Assembly (NCBI RefSeq): GCF_003369915.1
Contig: NC_046675.1
Location: forward strand, 18,848,001 to 18,912,000
Direction of reading: 5' to 3'
DNA from: Drosophila miranda
Taxonomy: Eukaryota > Arthropoda > Insecta > Diptera > Drosophilidae
DNA: 64,000 nt
Shown: piece by piece, positions 23,724-36,700 of the stretch
How the letters are laid out: each line of letters starts with the position of its first letter
Position numbering within the stretch: the stretch's first letter is position 1
Program-made: the position numbers and the translations under genes
The notes under the pieces: generated by a model
Told to the model about the DNA's origin: nothing
The model's input: only the letters and a program-made list of their open reading frames with translations
The model's database searches: none

Positions 23724-24789
23724 AGGCCGGATCGACCATTAATATATACTTTATGTGGTCGAAAACGCCTCGTACAATATGTTAGAAATCTAAAAACACC
23801 TCCCAAATCTACAAAAATCATTCAGAATTTTTGCCGACATACATACATACATATGTATATCGTGGTATCGAACATTTAAACAAGGCTTGGCAACTTAGCA
23901 TTTAGGGAACACGACGTTATATGGCATAGATTAGGTAAGAAACCATTAGTTGGGTTGGTCAACCCAGGTCAAGGTCAGTTGTATGCAAATTCGCCCATTG
24001 TGGTGTCCATCATTGTTAGTGTCTTTAGATGAAGGAGGTTTTTGAAACATCCCAACGCTTCTATGAAGAGTTCCAGGACTGTAATGAAGCCCCAACCTAC
24101 ATATGTACAACCTAGAGAAAATTACCTGAAACTTTAATATTTACATATACAACAAAAATGTAAACCAATACATGTTTTCCTTACATTAAATACTGGCATT
24201 ATTAAAAAATATTTAAGTCATTTATGTTTAAATCATCATGGATGAATTCAACCATAGCAGAAAGTATCTTATTGCTGGGCAAACCAAAGCTGCGGTTCAA
24301 CTGACAATGGAATTTTCTTATCTAGTATGTTTTCAACATCTATTATCCTCCTTTTATCACCAGGAAATAAAGAAGCTAAGCACAAGCTTCTTTTAAACTC
24401 GAGATTTTAACGCGAGTTTGCGGTAGAAAGCACCACCTAACCTAACGAGAACTCGTCAGATCAGCTCTACGGATCCAGCGTGAACATTTGCTTTTAATGA
24501 ACAGCTTCGGGCTATGCGCCCACTACCCCTGCTATTCCTGTCTGCATAATTACGGATAGCATAGGCAGGTAACTTTAACATTCGACACGGAAGATTGGTA
24601 TTTTTCGATTAATAATTAGCAGATGATTTGATCTTTAAGTCCCCTATATTTAAGTCCTATATCACATTTGATGCAGGGGCGACGTCAGACAGTCATTAGG
24701 CGTGGCTTGCGATCCCTCGTCTGACGAATTTGATTTTTAGTGTTGTCAAGGACTACAAGGATAGTGCGGTAAGCACTATCAGGAAACAC
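23724..24789. other. Unassigned intergenic DNA
   Basis: It contains a short TACATA patch (23,840-23,862), a possible INE-like scrap near 23,730-23,780, and GC-richer sequence after 24,400. That sequence may be the divergent 5' part of the following retroelement. Confidence 0.3.
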
Positions 24790-26290
24790 TCACAGGTCCA
24801 TTTATAACCGAGTATAAAATATTTCATCAGAAGCTATGTAAGAAAGAGCTACGCGACGACAGCCTTCAGTTGGAACTGCCCTTGTTCTCACTCTGGTCCT
24901 GCCCAAAGTCTTAAGGGGCCCCGTTGAAGACGCCATACATTCCCTTCTAGGGCATAAGCTTGACCTTTCAGGGTTTTCGCCCAACCTCCTGAGATGGATT
25001 TCTAGCTGTTCCAAGTCTCAAAGAGTCCTCTTAAAAAACTCATACTCTTCACCTGACTGGTGGTTTCTTCGGGAGTACCACATGGCAGACATCTAGGACC
25101 TTACTTACTTACTCTTTTACTCTTCACACTCATTATTAATGACTTGCCCTTATGTACTTATGTATGAGGATGATGTGTGATACTGTGTCCAGTATAAGAA
25201 CATTTCATTTCATTCTCGCTTGCAATCCGATCTTAATAACTTTCAGTCATAGTGTTGTGCAAACTTGTTACACCTTAATGCCTCGAAATGCAAAGTTATG
25301 CCATTTCATAGTTCTAGCCCCTTGTTGGCTCTATATACCCTTTGTGGTGGTTCTCTTGAGAGAATTACACTGGTGGATGATCTTGGTGTTATATTAAACG
25401 CAAAGCTCTGAACAAATTTCTACCATGGTAAATAAGACCATGGGCGTGCTTAGGTTTATAAAAGGTCAAAGGAATTTGACAACCCCTATATAACAAAGAC
25501 TCTCTATACCTCGCTATTTCGTCCGATTTTAGAATACGGGTCCTGCGTATGGTGCCCTCAGTACAAAGTACACCAGGACCGTAAAGAATCAGTACAGAAA
25601 AACTTTTTACTCTTTGCTCCGCGGGGCCTTAACTGGGATGCGGGTGTAAGACTCCCATCTTACTCTAGTAGACTACTATTAGTAAACCTCCCATCCTTAG
25701 TTAACCGTAGAAAAATGCTTGGTGTGATATTTATGCACAACTTGATCGGGGGTAACATAGACAGCCCTGATCTGTTGGGCCGCATAATCTTCACGGTTCC
25801 TATTAGACTCACTAGAAGTTTTATACCGTTGTTCCTTCCACTTTGTAGATCGAATTATTCCTTGCATGAGCCGTTTAGGGTCTTATGCTCGGATCATAAT
25901 TCCCTCCACCATATTATATCCACCACTAATTCTCTTCCTCTTATTAAATTACTAATCCTTACACACCTTTCTAGTAATTAGTAGTTGTAGTGGTATTTGT
26001 ATTTTGATTGCATGCTTAGTTTCTTAGTAAGTTTAGTGCTAATTTTCCTCGAATGTTAGTCTAACAGCTATCTTTCTTGCATGTTCGCGTTCGGTTCGGC
26101 TACGCGCCGTGCGTCATGCGGCAGCGCCCCTCGTTCGGTTGGGCGGCAGGAGGGCTGCGTTTTGCCTGAGATCCGCGCGTAACAGCCTTCTGCTGGTTTC
26201 ACACGGGCCACTTGACGGTGCAGTAGCTGCATCGCCTCTTGAAAGATGCAGTCATTGCATGTAAACGTCCAAGAATTAGATATCAATAAA
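24790..26290 (+). mobile_element. jockey/CR1-type non-LTR retrotransposon, 5'-truncated and decayed
   Basis: Broken frames encode the reverse-transcriptase C-terminal region: TLVDDLGVILNAKL, then ITKTLYTSLFRPILEYGSCV with WCPQYKVHQD, and a long final frame (25,715-25,981) with MLGVIFMHNLIGGNIDSPDL and SNYSLHEPFRVLC. A roughly 300-bp GC-rich 3' UTR follows (26,050-26,290) and is shared with copies at 41.8 and 60.2 kb. Stops and frameshifts show that it is dead. Confidence 0.75.
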
Positions 26291-26515
26291 TCGTACCGGT
26301 CTTTCGTTTTATTTTTTCAAACTTTTTCGTGCATAGTCCCACTGTGCTACTTGAGATACTTATACATACAGTGTATGGTGTGGGCAATAGCTGTTGGTAT
26401 GGAAACACATGACATTTCAGGTCACTAGGCACAACCCCAACAAGGATATTTCCTTAGTTAGTTTTCCTTCAACATTTTATGTGAATAGTTCGTTATTGGA
26501 GACTATCATCTTAAT

Positions 26516-27746
26516 ATGACGGAAAAAAGTTTACCAAGAGTTCCTGAGGGACTACGGGACCTAATGAAGATGTATGCTAAAGAAGTTTTACGTCAAAAGC
26601 CTGAAAACCTATACAAATTCTCTGCCGATTTTTTTAATTTGATTGTTACCGAAAAATCGAACCGAGTGATGCGTAAATACGAGCCAATACAAACATATGA
26701 AAGCATGATAAAAAACCGTATTCAACAGCAGGTGCCACTTTCACTCGTATTTCATATAATTCCGGAAAACCTTACAGAGCTAATAAAACAATTCATTAAG
26801 GCAGTTCTAAAAGAAAGCCCGGACAATATTTACATATTCGCACAGGAATACTTTCAAAAGCTCTCGGAGGACAAATCGATACATACTGAATACACTAAAT
26901 ATACGGAATACGAAGGGTCATTGAGGGACAAAGAGCCATTTAAATCTGTAGCAAAGGTAACTTGTCAATGTGGACGTACAATAACCGCTGATGCAGCAGA
27001 AGTACAGAATAATTACAGCATTTCAAGTACCATGATTCCTTTAAATGATTGTACTTCAATAGCTGAAGCAAAGAAGGAAAATCAAAAAATATACGATCAC
27101 AACTGTTTAAAAGCAGTCATCATAATTCAAAGAAATTTTCGCCTGTATAAAATTCAAAAGAAAATAAGTTCTGACAAGGAAAAATACGACAAAGAATATT
27201 TACGTGCAGTTTTCTTGATTCAAAGGCTATTTCGCTGCTACTTGGCCAAAAAGAGATTTGAAAAACGAAAGGATTCAGAAAAGGAAAAACGACGTAATGA
27301 TACCCATAGTACTAGAGATTATATACAAGCAGTCATTGTTATCCAACGACAATATCGTCGATATTTAAATAAAATTCGTCAGAAAAATCGATTTAAAAAT
27401 GGTTCTTTTGGCTTAGTGACAGCAGCCATCATTATTCAAAGAGCATTTCGAAGGATGGTTGATGCGCGGAGGGTCAAGGGAAATGTGCCTGACGTTGTAG
27501 ATAATCGTGAAGAGTTAAACGATATTTATTCTGAGACATGTTCATACAATTCTATATCGACGGCACCCCTATCAACCGATTCGACCTCTGAGCACAAAGA
27601 TTTTGTTAATACAAATTTTGAAGACTTTGTCCAAAACACAATAAAGATGCAGGAGGAAGTAGACAACAATAACCCTTGCCAAATTCTTGAAAACGAGTAT
27701 GCTGCTATTAAAAAAGACGAAAACTTGACGAAAGTACAGAAAAACG
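26516..27746 (+). CDS. Exon 1 of the array gene: double RIIa plus four IQ motifs
   Basis: ATG at 26,516. The first RIIa block reads LPRVPEGLRDLMKMYAKEVL then KPENLYKFSADFF; the second reads IIPENLTELIKQFIKAVLKE then PDNIYIFAQEYFQKL. Both keep the P-E/D-N-[IL]-Y-x-F signature of regulatory-subunit docking domains. IQ cores are IIIQRNFRLYKIQKK, FLIQRLFRCYLAKKR, IVIQRQYRRYLNKIR and IIIQRAFRRMVDARR. If unspliced, the frame stops at 27,764-27,766, giving a 416-aa SP17-like protein. The donor at 27,747 (GTAAAA) gives phase 1, which matches all cassette acceptors. Confidence 0.8.
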
Positions 27747-30700
27747 GTAAAAACTTTACATTTTAACAGTTTAGCGTGAGAAGCTAACGAATGCATTACA
27801 TTTTATTTTTTTTCATCACAAATTTACAAAAAAATGTTTGTCAGACCAATGTGGCAGGCAAATGTTTATGAATCAGTAAAAAAGGAGAGCTCTGATTCAT
27901 AGAAAAGGTCCGTGAGGAAGAACGATCTCTGAAATCTTTTTCCGAGTCCCTAAGCAATGCTTCTCCAATATTCGATTGAGGAACAGGGTCCCTGCACTGC
28001 GTTAGAGTGCACCCTTCCGGTGCAGCGCACAGTCGATTTTTTCGACATTATTTTTTCGAAGAAAACGGTCGTTTTATTACAGTCAATAGAGACCGCTACT
28101 TAAATATTAAATTCCTTTTAGCTCTGTTTGGGTTGGCCAGTGAAACTTGTCACAAAGCAGGCCTGTTGTCGCGAAATTGGAGAGAAAACGAGGGGGAACG
28201 TTGTGAGTTGCTGCGGAAACCGCAACTCTACATTTATACCCGATACTTAGTCAGTATGGCTCTCCTCCGGCAGACGCCGCTAATATTAAGCGACACGACA
28301 AAGAGTGCGTGCGAGAGAGACAGAAAATCCGTCTGAGCGTGACGTCGGGCGCTGCGTAGCCACTGCAAATTGGCTATAAAAATGATCCGATCTGATCCAG
28401 ATTCAGATTCTGGGTATAATAATTATACGATCTAGTTCAGATTTTACATTCTAGAACTTATAGTCATCTTCTACGATTCTGCGTTTTAAGTTTTCTTGTA
28501 TCTTTGAAATTGTGGATGCCACAGATTTTCGCCCTTTGTGGAGGCGGAAGTGGGCGTATTTTAATATAAATCTAATATACCCGAATACTCATTTTGAGTA
28601 TCGGCTATAATTAACTAACACGATAATGAAAAGAGAATCGACGTTCTGCTTAGTTTCAAGTTCTCGCAACCTTACTGCATATGACCTTCAGCCCAGCTCT
28701 CAGAAGTCGAAGGATACAAAATTTAGTTACACCCTTCCGGAATGACATACAGATATGTTCACAATATGACCAAGAAAGAATGCATACATATTTGTGGTGA
28801 AAGTGGATGTGTGTAACACTCAGAAGTAATCGTTTTCGACACCAAAAAGTATATATATTCTTGATCAGCATCAATATCTGAGTCGATATAGCCATGTCTG
28901 TCGGTCTGTCCGTCCTTATGACCGCCTAGTGCTCAGAGACTATAAGAGCTAGAGAGCTAGTCAATTAGTGGTAGTTGATCACCGCTGCTAAGACCTTAAA
29001 AGAAAAGTCTAGACATTTGCGAGTTGAGTTGTAAATTCAAACTAAATTTTCTTCTTAAAATCAGATCCTTATATATGATTTGACAATGAGACAATAGGAG
29101 GTACAATTTTGTATTCTATAACTATCGTTAGACATACGCAAAGGATATATTTTACTCCGAGTGTCTATTTGAGTGCATGCTTACATTAGTGTTATTTTAG
29201 GACTTCATTGGTTAAGTGTGTTCTTCACTTGTGTTTTGTTGTAGTATTTATTAATGGGGTAAAGATCTCTGTTTACACCTGAGCAGTCATAACTTGTCTA
29301 CTTTATGTCATTTCTTTAGAGATCAGTTTTTTCGATACATGAGTGAATGAGTACAATAATAAGTTTATGCTTGAACATTCTGCAAGGGGGCCGAATGTGG
29401 AGTGGTTTTGACGATAATATGTTCATGTTTAAACAACCGCCATATAACTTAAAGCTTAACTGGAAATATAAGTGACTTGTTGGGATGTTGCAGGTGCGGT
29501 GTTTAAATTTTCTCAAACATTTTGAGAGTATCGGAAAACTTAGATATAGCTCTATAATTCCTTGCGTCAGACTGGCATGGATGGGGGGAAGCATGAAGTA
29601 CAATGGATAGGGTAAAGTTTATTAACGTAACTTCACCGAGATTAGTGACCGACGTTGTAAGGGACCAGCACCTTTGCCCCGACAGTAAAAAAACCGGAAA
29701 CAGCTGATCGCCTCTATAGATCGCCTCGAATTGTGTGTGACGGGGGGATCAAACAAGCTTATTTATTTATAGGAAATATTTGTGGAAGGAATTAACTAAC
29801 ATGTATTTTTTGTATTTATATGGCAACTCGTGGCGGAAGGCAAGCCATGGGCTCTACTGCAAATGTTATTACGTGTGACTGTTGTTTCGCGATGGCCAAT
29901 ATCGCATTGAGGGAAATGAATATAACAATATTCGCAATACTTTTCACAAGCTCCTAAACAATCACTTATTAGCACACCTTCTGAAATATGAAGTTGTAAT
30001 TAATCATATAAAAAGAACTTGCTGACCCGGCAATCAATTTACTGCAGTACTGTGAACTGTTTCTGTTGCTAAGAAAGATGTCATTTGCAATCATGAATTG
30101 AATAAGCGGATGGAGCGAATGATTCTGTTGGTTTCTCAACTATAGATGCCTGTCATTTTCCTGATGCATTGTCTTTTAACTCATGTGTGAACTTGGACTC
30201 ATGACAATGTGGACATTCTTTGTCCACAGCATCAATCAGCAATTTCGGGTGAGCGGAATTTTTATTATCTGGCTCGAACTCAGATGCGAGACGAAGAAGT
30301 GAGGCGAATGTGATATTGATCACTCACTTATTTGCGTTTTCTGGCATTTTCTAGGTGAAATTCAATTATATTAAGGCGCGCTTGTCTCCGTTCCAATTGT
30401 CGTTGTTGATTTCATCCCTCTTGTACCTCTACAATTGCGATGTGCTCACACGAACAATTTCGTTATGTTTTTTCTGCTCCACTATTTCGCATGTCTATTG
30501 CTTTATTTTTGGAGGGCCCAATGCCATTGTTCACTATCACCGACACACAAATTAACCAACTGGCTGTTCTTACTGATGAAAATTGGTATGAAAACCTTTC
30601 ACAGCCACAATTCACAAAGCCACCTACATCAAATCATACGTGATTATTTGTACGTTTTGTATGGGATATTTGGATATTGTTCATACAAAAATACTAAAAT

Positions 30701-33700
30701 CCTAATTAAAAACTTTTAAATGAGTGAAAATATTATTTGTAATGGATTTATTTTACAGATGATCTTATAATCAATGAAATTCCAGGCGTCATAGAACTAT
30801 CGGACTTGACCAGTAAGTTATTCTTAAAATTACATATCATATATGAAACATAAATAGTATATGTACATCTTAATTCAGCAAGGAGTATATCTGAAATAGT
30901 TGATAATTCGCTATCCGAAAACGGAGATTTTGATATTGTAACGCATCCTGTGTCTGAACAATACAATGAACCACAAAAAAAGTTGGAAGATGAGGACAAT
31001 GCCAGTAAGTTTTTTCAATCAAGTATTTCAAAGTGGGAATTTCTTTTATTTATTATTTTTTTCAGCCGGAAAAACTGATAAAGATAATGGTACCAAGAAA
31101 GATTTCGAAGTTTTACCTGATAAAGATGAACAAACCATAGAAATTGGGTCCGAAATTTCTGAATCTGGACATAGATTTCCAGGTGAACAAGACGTCGAAA
31201 ATCCTGTCAGTTCTGCCCCTCCAAAGGAATTAGATGGTAATTTTTCCTTCTCTGCTGCAAATGTTATTACGTGTGACTGTTATTTTGGGAGGGCCAATGA
31301 ATATAACGATGTTCACAATGCTTTTCACAAGCTCATAAACAATCACTTATTAGGACGCCTTCTGAAGTATGAAGTTGTAATTTTTATATATAAAAAGAAC
31401 TGGCTGACCCGGTAAACAATTTACTGCAGTACTATGAACTGTTTCTCTTGCTACGAAAGATGTCATTTGCAATCATGAATTGAATGAGCGAATGATTCTG
31501 TTGGTTTTTCACCTATAGATGCCTGCATTTTTCCTGATGCATTGTCTTCTAACTCATGTGTGAACTTGAACGCATGACAATGTCGACATTCTTTGTCCAC
31601 AGCATCAAACAGCAATTTCGGGTGAGCGGAATTTTCAATATCTGGCTCGAACTCAATGTTGGATGGTGTGAAAATAGTTATGAACCTTATCGCAGTCCTA
31701 AGTAATAGACAAACAAAATTTGTTTAAATCGGATTAGCCGCTTGGGAAGAACATATCAAAAACACCGGGAGAAGAGATATGCATATATATATTTTTTTAT
31801 TTATAATGGATTTATTTTACAGGCGATCTAAAAATCAATGAAATTCCAGGCCTATTAGAACTATCGGATTTGACCAGTAAGTTATTCTTAAAATTACATA
31901 TCATATATGAAACATAAATAATATACTTCTACATACAGAAATTAGTATATCTGAAATAGTTGATAATTCGTTATGCAAAAATGGAGAATCTGATATTACA
32001 ACGCATCCTGTTTCTGAACAAAAAAATGGACTTACCTTGGAAGATGAGGACAATGCCAGTAAGTTTTTTCAATCAAGTATTTCGAAGTGGGAATTTCTTC
32101 TATTTATTATTATTTTCAGCCGGAAAATCAGAAAAGGATAATGGTGCCGAGAAAGAGTTTGATGTTTTACCTGATAAAGATGAACCCATAGTAATTGGGT
32201 CCGAAATTTCTGAATCTGGACATAGATTTCCAGGTGAACAAGACGTCGAAATTCCTGTCAGTTCTGCCCATCCAAAGGAATTAGATGGTAATTCTTCCTT
32301 CTCTGCTGCAAATATTATTACGTGTGACTGTTATTTTGGGAGGGCCAACTCCGCAATGAGGGGAATGAATACAACGATATTCACAATACTTTTCACAAGC
32401 TCATAAGCAACCACTTATTAGGACACCTTCTAATGTATGAAGTTGTAATTTTTATATATAAGAAGAACTGGCTGACCCGGTAAACAATTTACTGCAGTAC
32501 TATGAACTGTTTCTCTTGCTACGAAAGATGTCATTTGCAATCATGAATTGAATGAGCGAATCATTCTGTTGGTTTTTCAACTATAGATGCCTGCATTTTT
32601 CCTGATGCATTGTCTTCTAACTCATGTGTGAACTTGAACGCATGACAATGTCGACATTCTTTGTCCACAGCATCAAACAGCAATTTCGGGTGAGCGGAAT
32701 TTTCAATATCTGGCTCGAACTCAATGTTGGATGGTGTGAAAATAGTTAAAAACCTTATCGCAGTCCTAAGTAATAGACAAACAAAATTTTTTTAAATCTG
32801 ATTAGCCGTTTGGTAAGTACAGATCAAAAACACCGGGAGAAGAGATATGGATATATATATTTTTTTATTTATAATGGATTTATTTTACAGGCGATCTAAA
32901 AATCAATGAAATTCCAGGCCTAATAGAACTATCGGATTTGACCAGTAAGTTATTCTTAAAATTACATATCATATATGAAACATAAATAATATACATCTAC
33001 ATACAGAAATTAGTATATCTGAAATAGTTGATAATTCGTTATGCGAAAATGGAGAATCTGATATTACAACGCATACTGTTTCTGAACAAACAAATGGACT
33101 TACCTTGGAAGATGAGGACAATGCCAGTAAGTTTTTTCAATCAAGTATTTCGAAGTGGGAATTTCTTCTATTTATTATTTTTTTCAGCCGGAAAATCAAA
33201 AAAGGATAATGGTGCCGAGAAAGAGTTTGATGTTTTACCTGATAAAGATGAACAACCCATAGTAATTGGGTCCGAAATTTCTGAATCTGGACATAGATTT
33301 CCAGGTGAACAAGAAGTCGAAATTCCTGTCAGTTCTGCCCCTCCAAAGGAATTATATGGTAATTTTTCCTTCTCTGCTGCAAATATTATTACGTGTGACT
33401 GTAAACTATTTACTGCAGTACTATGAACTGTTTCTCTTGCTACGAAAGATGTCATTTGCAATCATGAATTGAATGAGCGAATGATTCTGTTGGTTTTTCA
33501 ACTATAGATGCCTGCATTTTTCCTGATGCATTGTCTTCTAACTCATGTGTGAACTTGAACGCATGACAATGTCGACATTCTTTGTCCACAGCATCAAACA
33601 GCAATTTCGGGTGAGCGGAATTTTCAATATCTGTCTCGAACTCAAATACGAGGCGAAAAAGTGAGGCGATTGTCAGTGGTTATACTTGTTTGCGTTGTCT

Positions 33701-36700
33701 GGCATTTTCTATGTGAATTTTAATTACATTCAGGCGCGCTTGTCTCCGTTCCAATTGTCGTTGTTGATTTCATCCCTCTTGTGCCTCTACAATTGCGATG
33801 TGCTCACACGCACTATTTCGTTATGCTGTTGGATTCGTTTGCCTGTTCTTTCTGCTCTACTATTTCGCATGTCTATTTCATTTTATGGTAGGCACAATGA
33901 CATTGTTCACTATAACACACACAAATTAACCAAGTGGCTGTTCTTACTGATGAAAATCGGTATGCAAACCTTTCACAGCCACAAATCATAAAGCCACATA
34001 CATCAAATCATACTTGATTATGTATACGTTTTGTATGGGATATTTGGATATTATTCATACAAAAATACTAAAATCCTAATTAAAAAATTTTGAATGAGTG
34101 AAAATATTATTTGTAATGGATTTATTTTACAGGCGATCTTATAATCAATGAAATTCCAGGCGTCATAGAACTATCAGACTTGACCAGTAAGTTATTCTTA
34201 AAATTACATATCATATATGAAACATAAATAGTATAAGTACATCTTAATTCAGCAAGGAGTATATCTGAAATAGTTGATAATTCGTTATCCGAAAACGGAG
34301 ATTTTGATATTGTAACGCATCCTGTGGCTGAACAATACAATGAACCACAAAAAAAGTTGGAAGATGAGGACAATGCCAGTAAGTTTTTTCAATCAAGTAT
34401 TTCAAAGTGGGAATTTCTTTTATTTATTATTGTTTTCAGCCGGAAAAACTGATAAAGATAATGGTACCAAGAAAGATTTCGAAGTTTTACCTGATAAAGA
34501 TGAACAAACCATAGAAATTGGGTCCGAAATTTCTGAATCTGGACATAGATTTCCAGGTGAACAAGACGTCGAAAATCCTGTCAGTTCTGCCCCTCCAAAG
34601 GAATTAGATGGTAATTTTTCCTTCTCTGCTGCAAATGTTATTACGTGTGACTGTTATTTTGGGAGGGCCAATGAATATAACGATGTTCACAATGCTTTTC
34701 ACAAGCTCATAAACAATCACTTATTAGGACGCCTTCTGAAGTATGAAGTTGTAATTTTTATATATAAAAAGAACTGGCTGACCCGGTAAACAATTTACTG
34801 CAGTACTATGAACTGTTTCTCTTGCTACGAAAGATGTCATTTGCAATCATGAATTGAATGAGCGAATGATTCTGTTGGTTTTTCACCTATGGATGCCTGC
34901 ATTTTTCCTGATGCATTGTCTTCTAACTCATGTGTGAACTTGAACGCATGACAATGTCGACATTCTTTGTCCACAGCATCAAACAGCAATTTCGGGTGAG
35001 CGGAATTTTCAATATCTGGCTCGAACTCAATGTTGGATATTGTGAAAATAGTTAAAAACCTTATCGCAGTCCTAAGTAATAGACAAACAAAATTTTTTTA
35101 AATCTGATTGGCCGTTTGGGAAGTACAGATCAAAAACACCGGGAGAAGAGATATGGATATATATATTTTTTTATTTATAATGGATTTATTTTACAGGCGA
35201 TCTAAAAATCAATGAAATTCCAAGCCTAATAGAACTATCGGATTTGACCAGTAAGTTATTCTTAAAATTACATATCATATATGAAACATAAATAATATAC
35301 ATCTACATACAGAAATTAGTATATCTGAAATAGTTGATAATTCATTATGCGAAAATGGAGAATCTGATATTACAACGCATACTGTTTCTGAACAAACAAA
35401 TGGACTTACCTTGGAAGATGAGGACAATGCCAGTAAGTTTTTTCAATAAAGTATTTCGAAGTGGGGATTTCTTCTATTTATTATTTTTTTCAGCCGGAAA
35501 ATCAAAAAAGGATAATGGTGCCGAGAAAGAGTTTGATGTTTTACCTGATAAAGATGAACAACCCATAGTAATTGGGTCCGAAATTTCTGAATCTGGACAT
35601 AGATTTCCAGGTGAACAAGAAGTCGAAATTCCTGTCAGTTCTGCCCCTCCAAAGGAATTATATGGTAATTTTTCCTTCTCTGCTGCAAATATTATTACGT
35701 GTGACTGTAAACTATTTACTGCAGTACTATGAACTGTTTCTCTTGCTACGAAAGATGTCATTTGCAATCATGAATTGAATGAGCGAATGATTCTGTTGGT
35801 TTTTCAACTATAGATGCCTGCATTTTTCCTGATGCATTGTCTTCTAACTCATGTGTGAACTTGAACGCATGACAATGTCGACATTCTTTGTCCACAGCAT
35901 CAAACAGCAATTTCGGGTGAGCGGAATTTTCAATATCTGTCTCGAACTCAAATACGAGGCGAAAAAGGGAGGCGATTGTCAGTGGTTATACTTGTTTGCG
36001 TTGTCTGGCATTTTCTATGTGAATTTTAATTACATTCAGGCGCGCTTGTCTCCGTTCCAATTGTCGTTGTTGATTTCATCCCTCTTGTGCCTCTACAATT
36101 GCGATGTGCTCACACGCACTATTTCGTTATGCTGTTGGATTCGTTTGCCTGTTCTTTCTGCTCTACTATTTCGCATGTCTATTTCATTTTATGGTAGGCA
36201 CAATGACATTGTTCACTATAACACACACAAATTAACCAAGTGGCTGTTCTTACTGATGAAAATCGGTATGCAAACCTTTCACAGCCACAAATCATAAAGC
36301 CACATACATCAAATCATACTTGATTATGTGTACGTTTTGTATGGGATATTTGGATATTATTCATACAAAAATACTAAAATCCTAATTAAAAAATTTTGAA
36401 TGAGTGAAAATATTATTTGTAATGGATTTATTTTACAGGCGATCTTATAATCAATGAAATTCCAGGCGTCATAGAACTATCGGACTTGACCAGTAAGTTA
36501 TTCTTAAAATTACATATCATATATGAAACATAAATAGTATAAGTACATCTTAATTCAGCAAGGAGTATATCTGAAATAGTTGATAATTCGTTATCCGAAA
36601 ACGGAGATTTTGATATTGTAACGCATCCTGTGGCTGAACAATACAATGAACCACAAAAAAAGTTGGAAGATGAGGACAATGCCAGTAAGTTTTTTCAATC

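Larger units (their letters stand above)
27767..29852 (+). other. Proposed 3-kb intron 1 with repeats
   Basis: The intron runs from the donor at 27,747 to the acceptor before 30,759. Besides the INE-like copies listed separately it holds only unassigned sequence. A short segment at 29,768-29,850 matches 19,020-19,100. Sequence homologous to the array spacer begins at 29,853. Confidence 0.4.

Noticed and set aside
33168-33461. Minus-strand ORFs of 83-97 codons recurring across the cassette array
   Set aside because: They are antisense shadows of exons A-C; their recurrence simply follows the tandem repeats.
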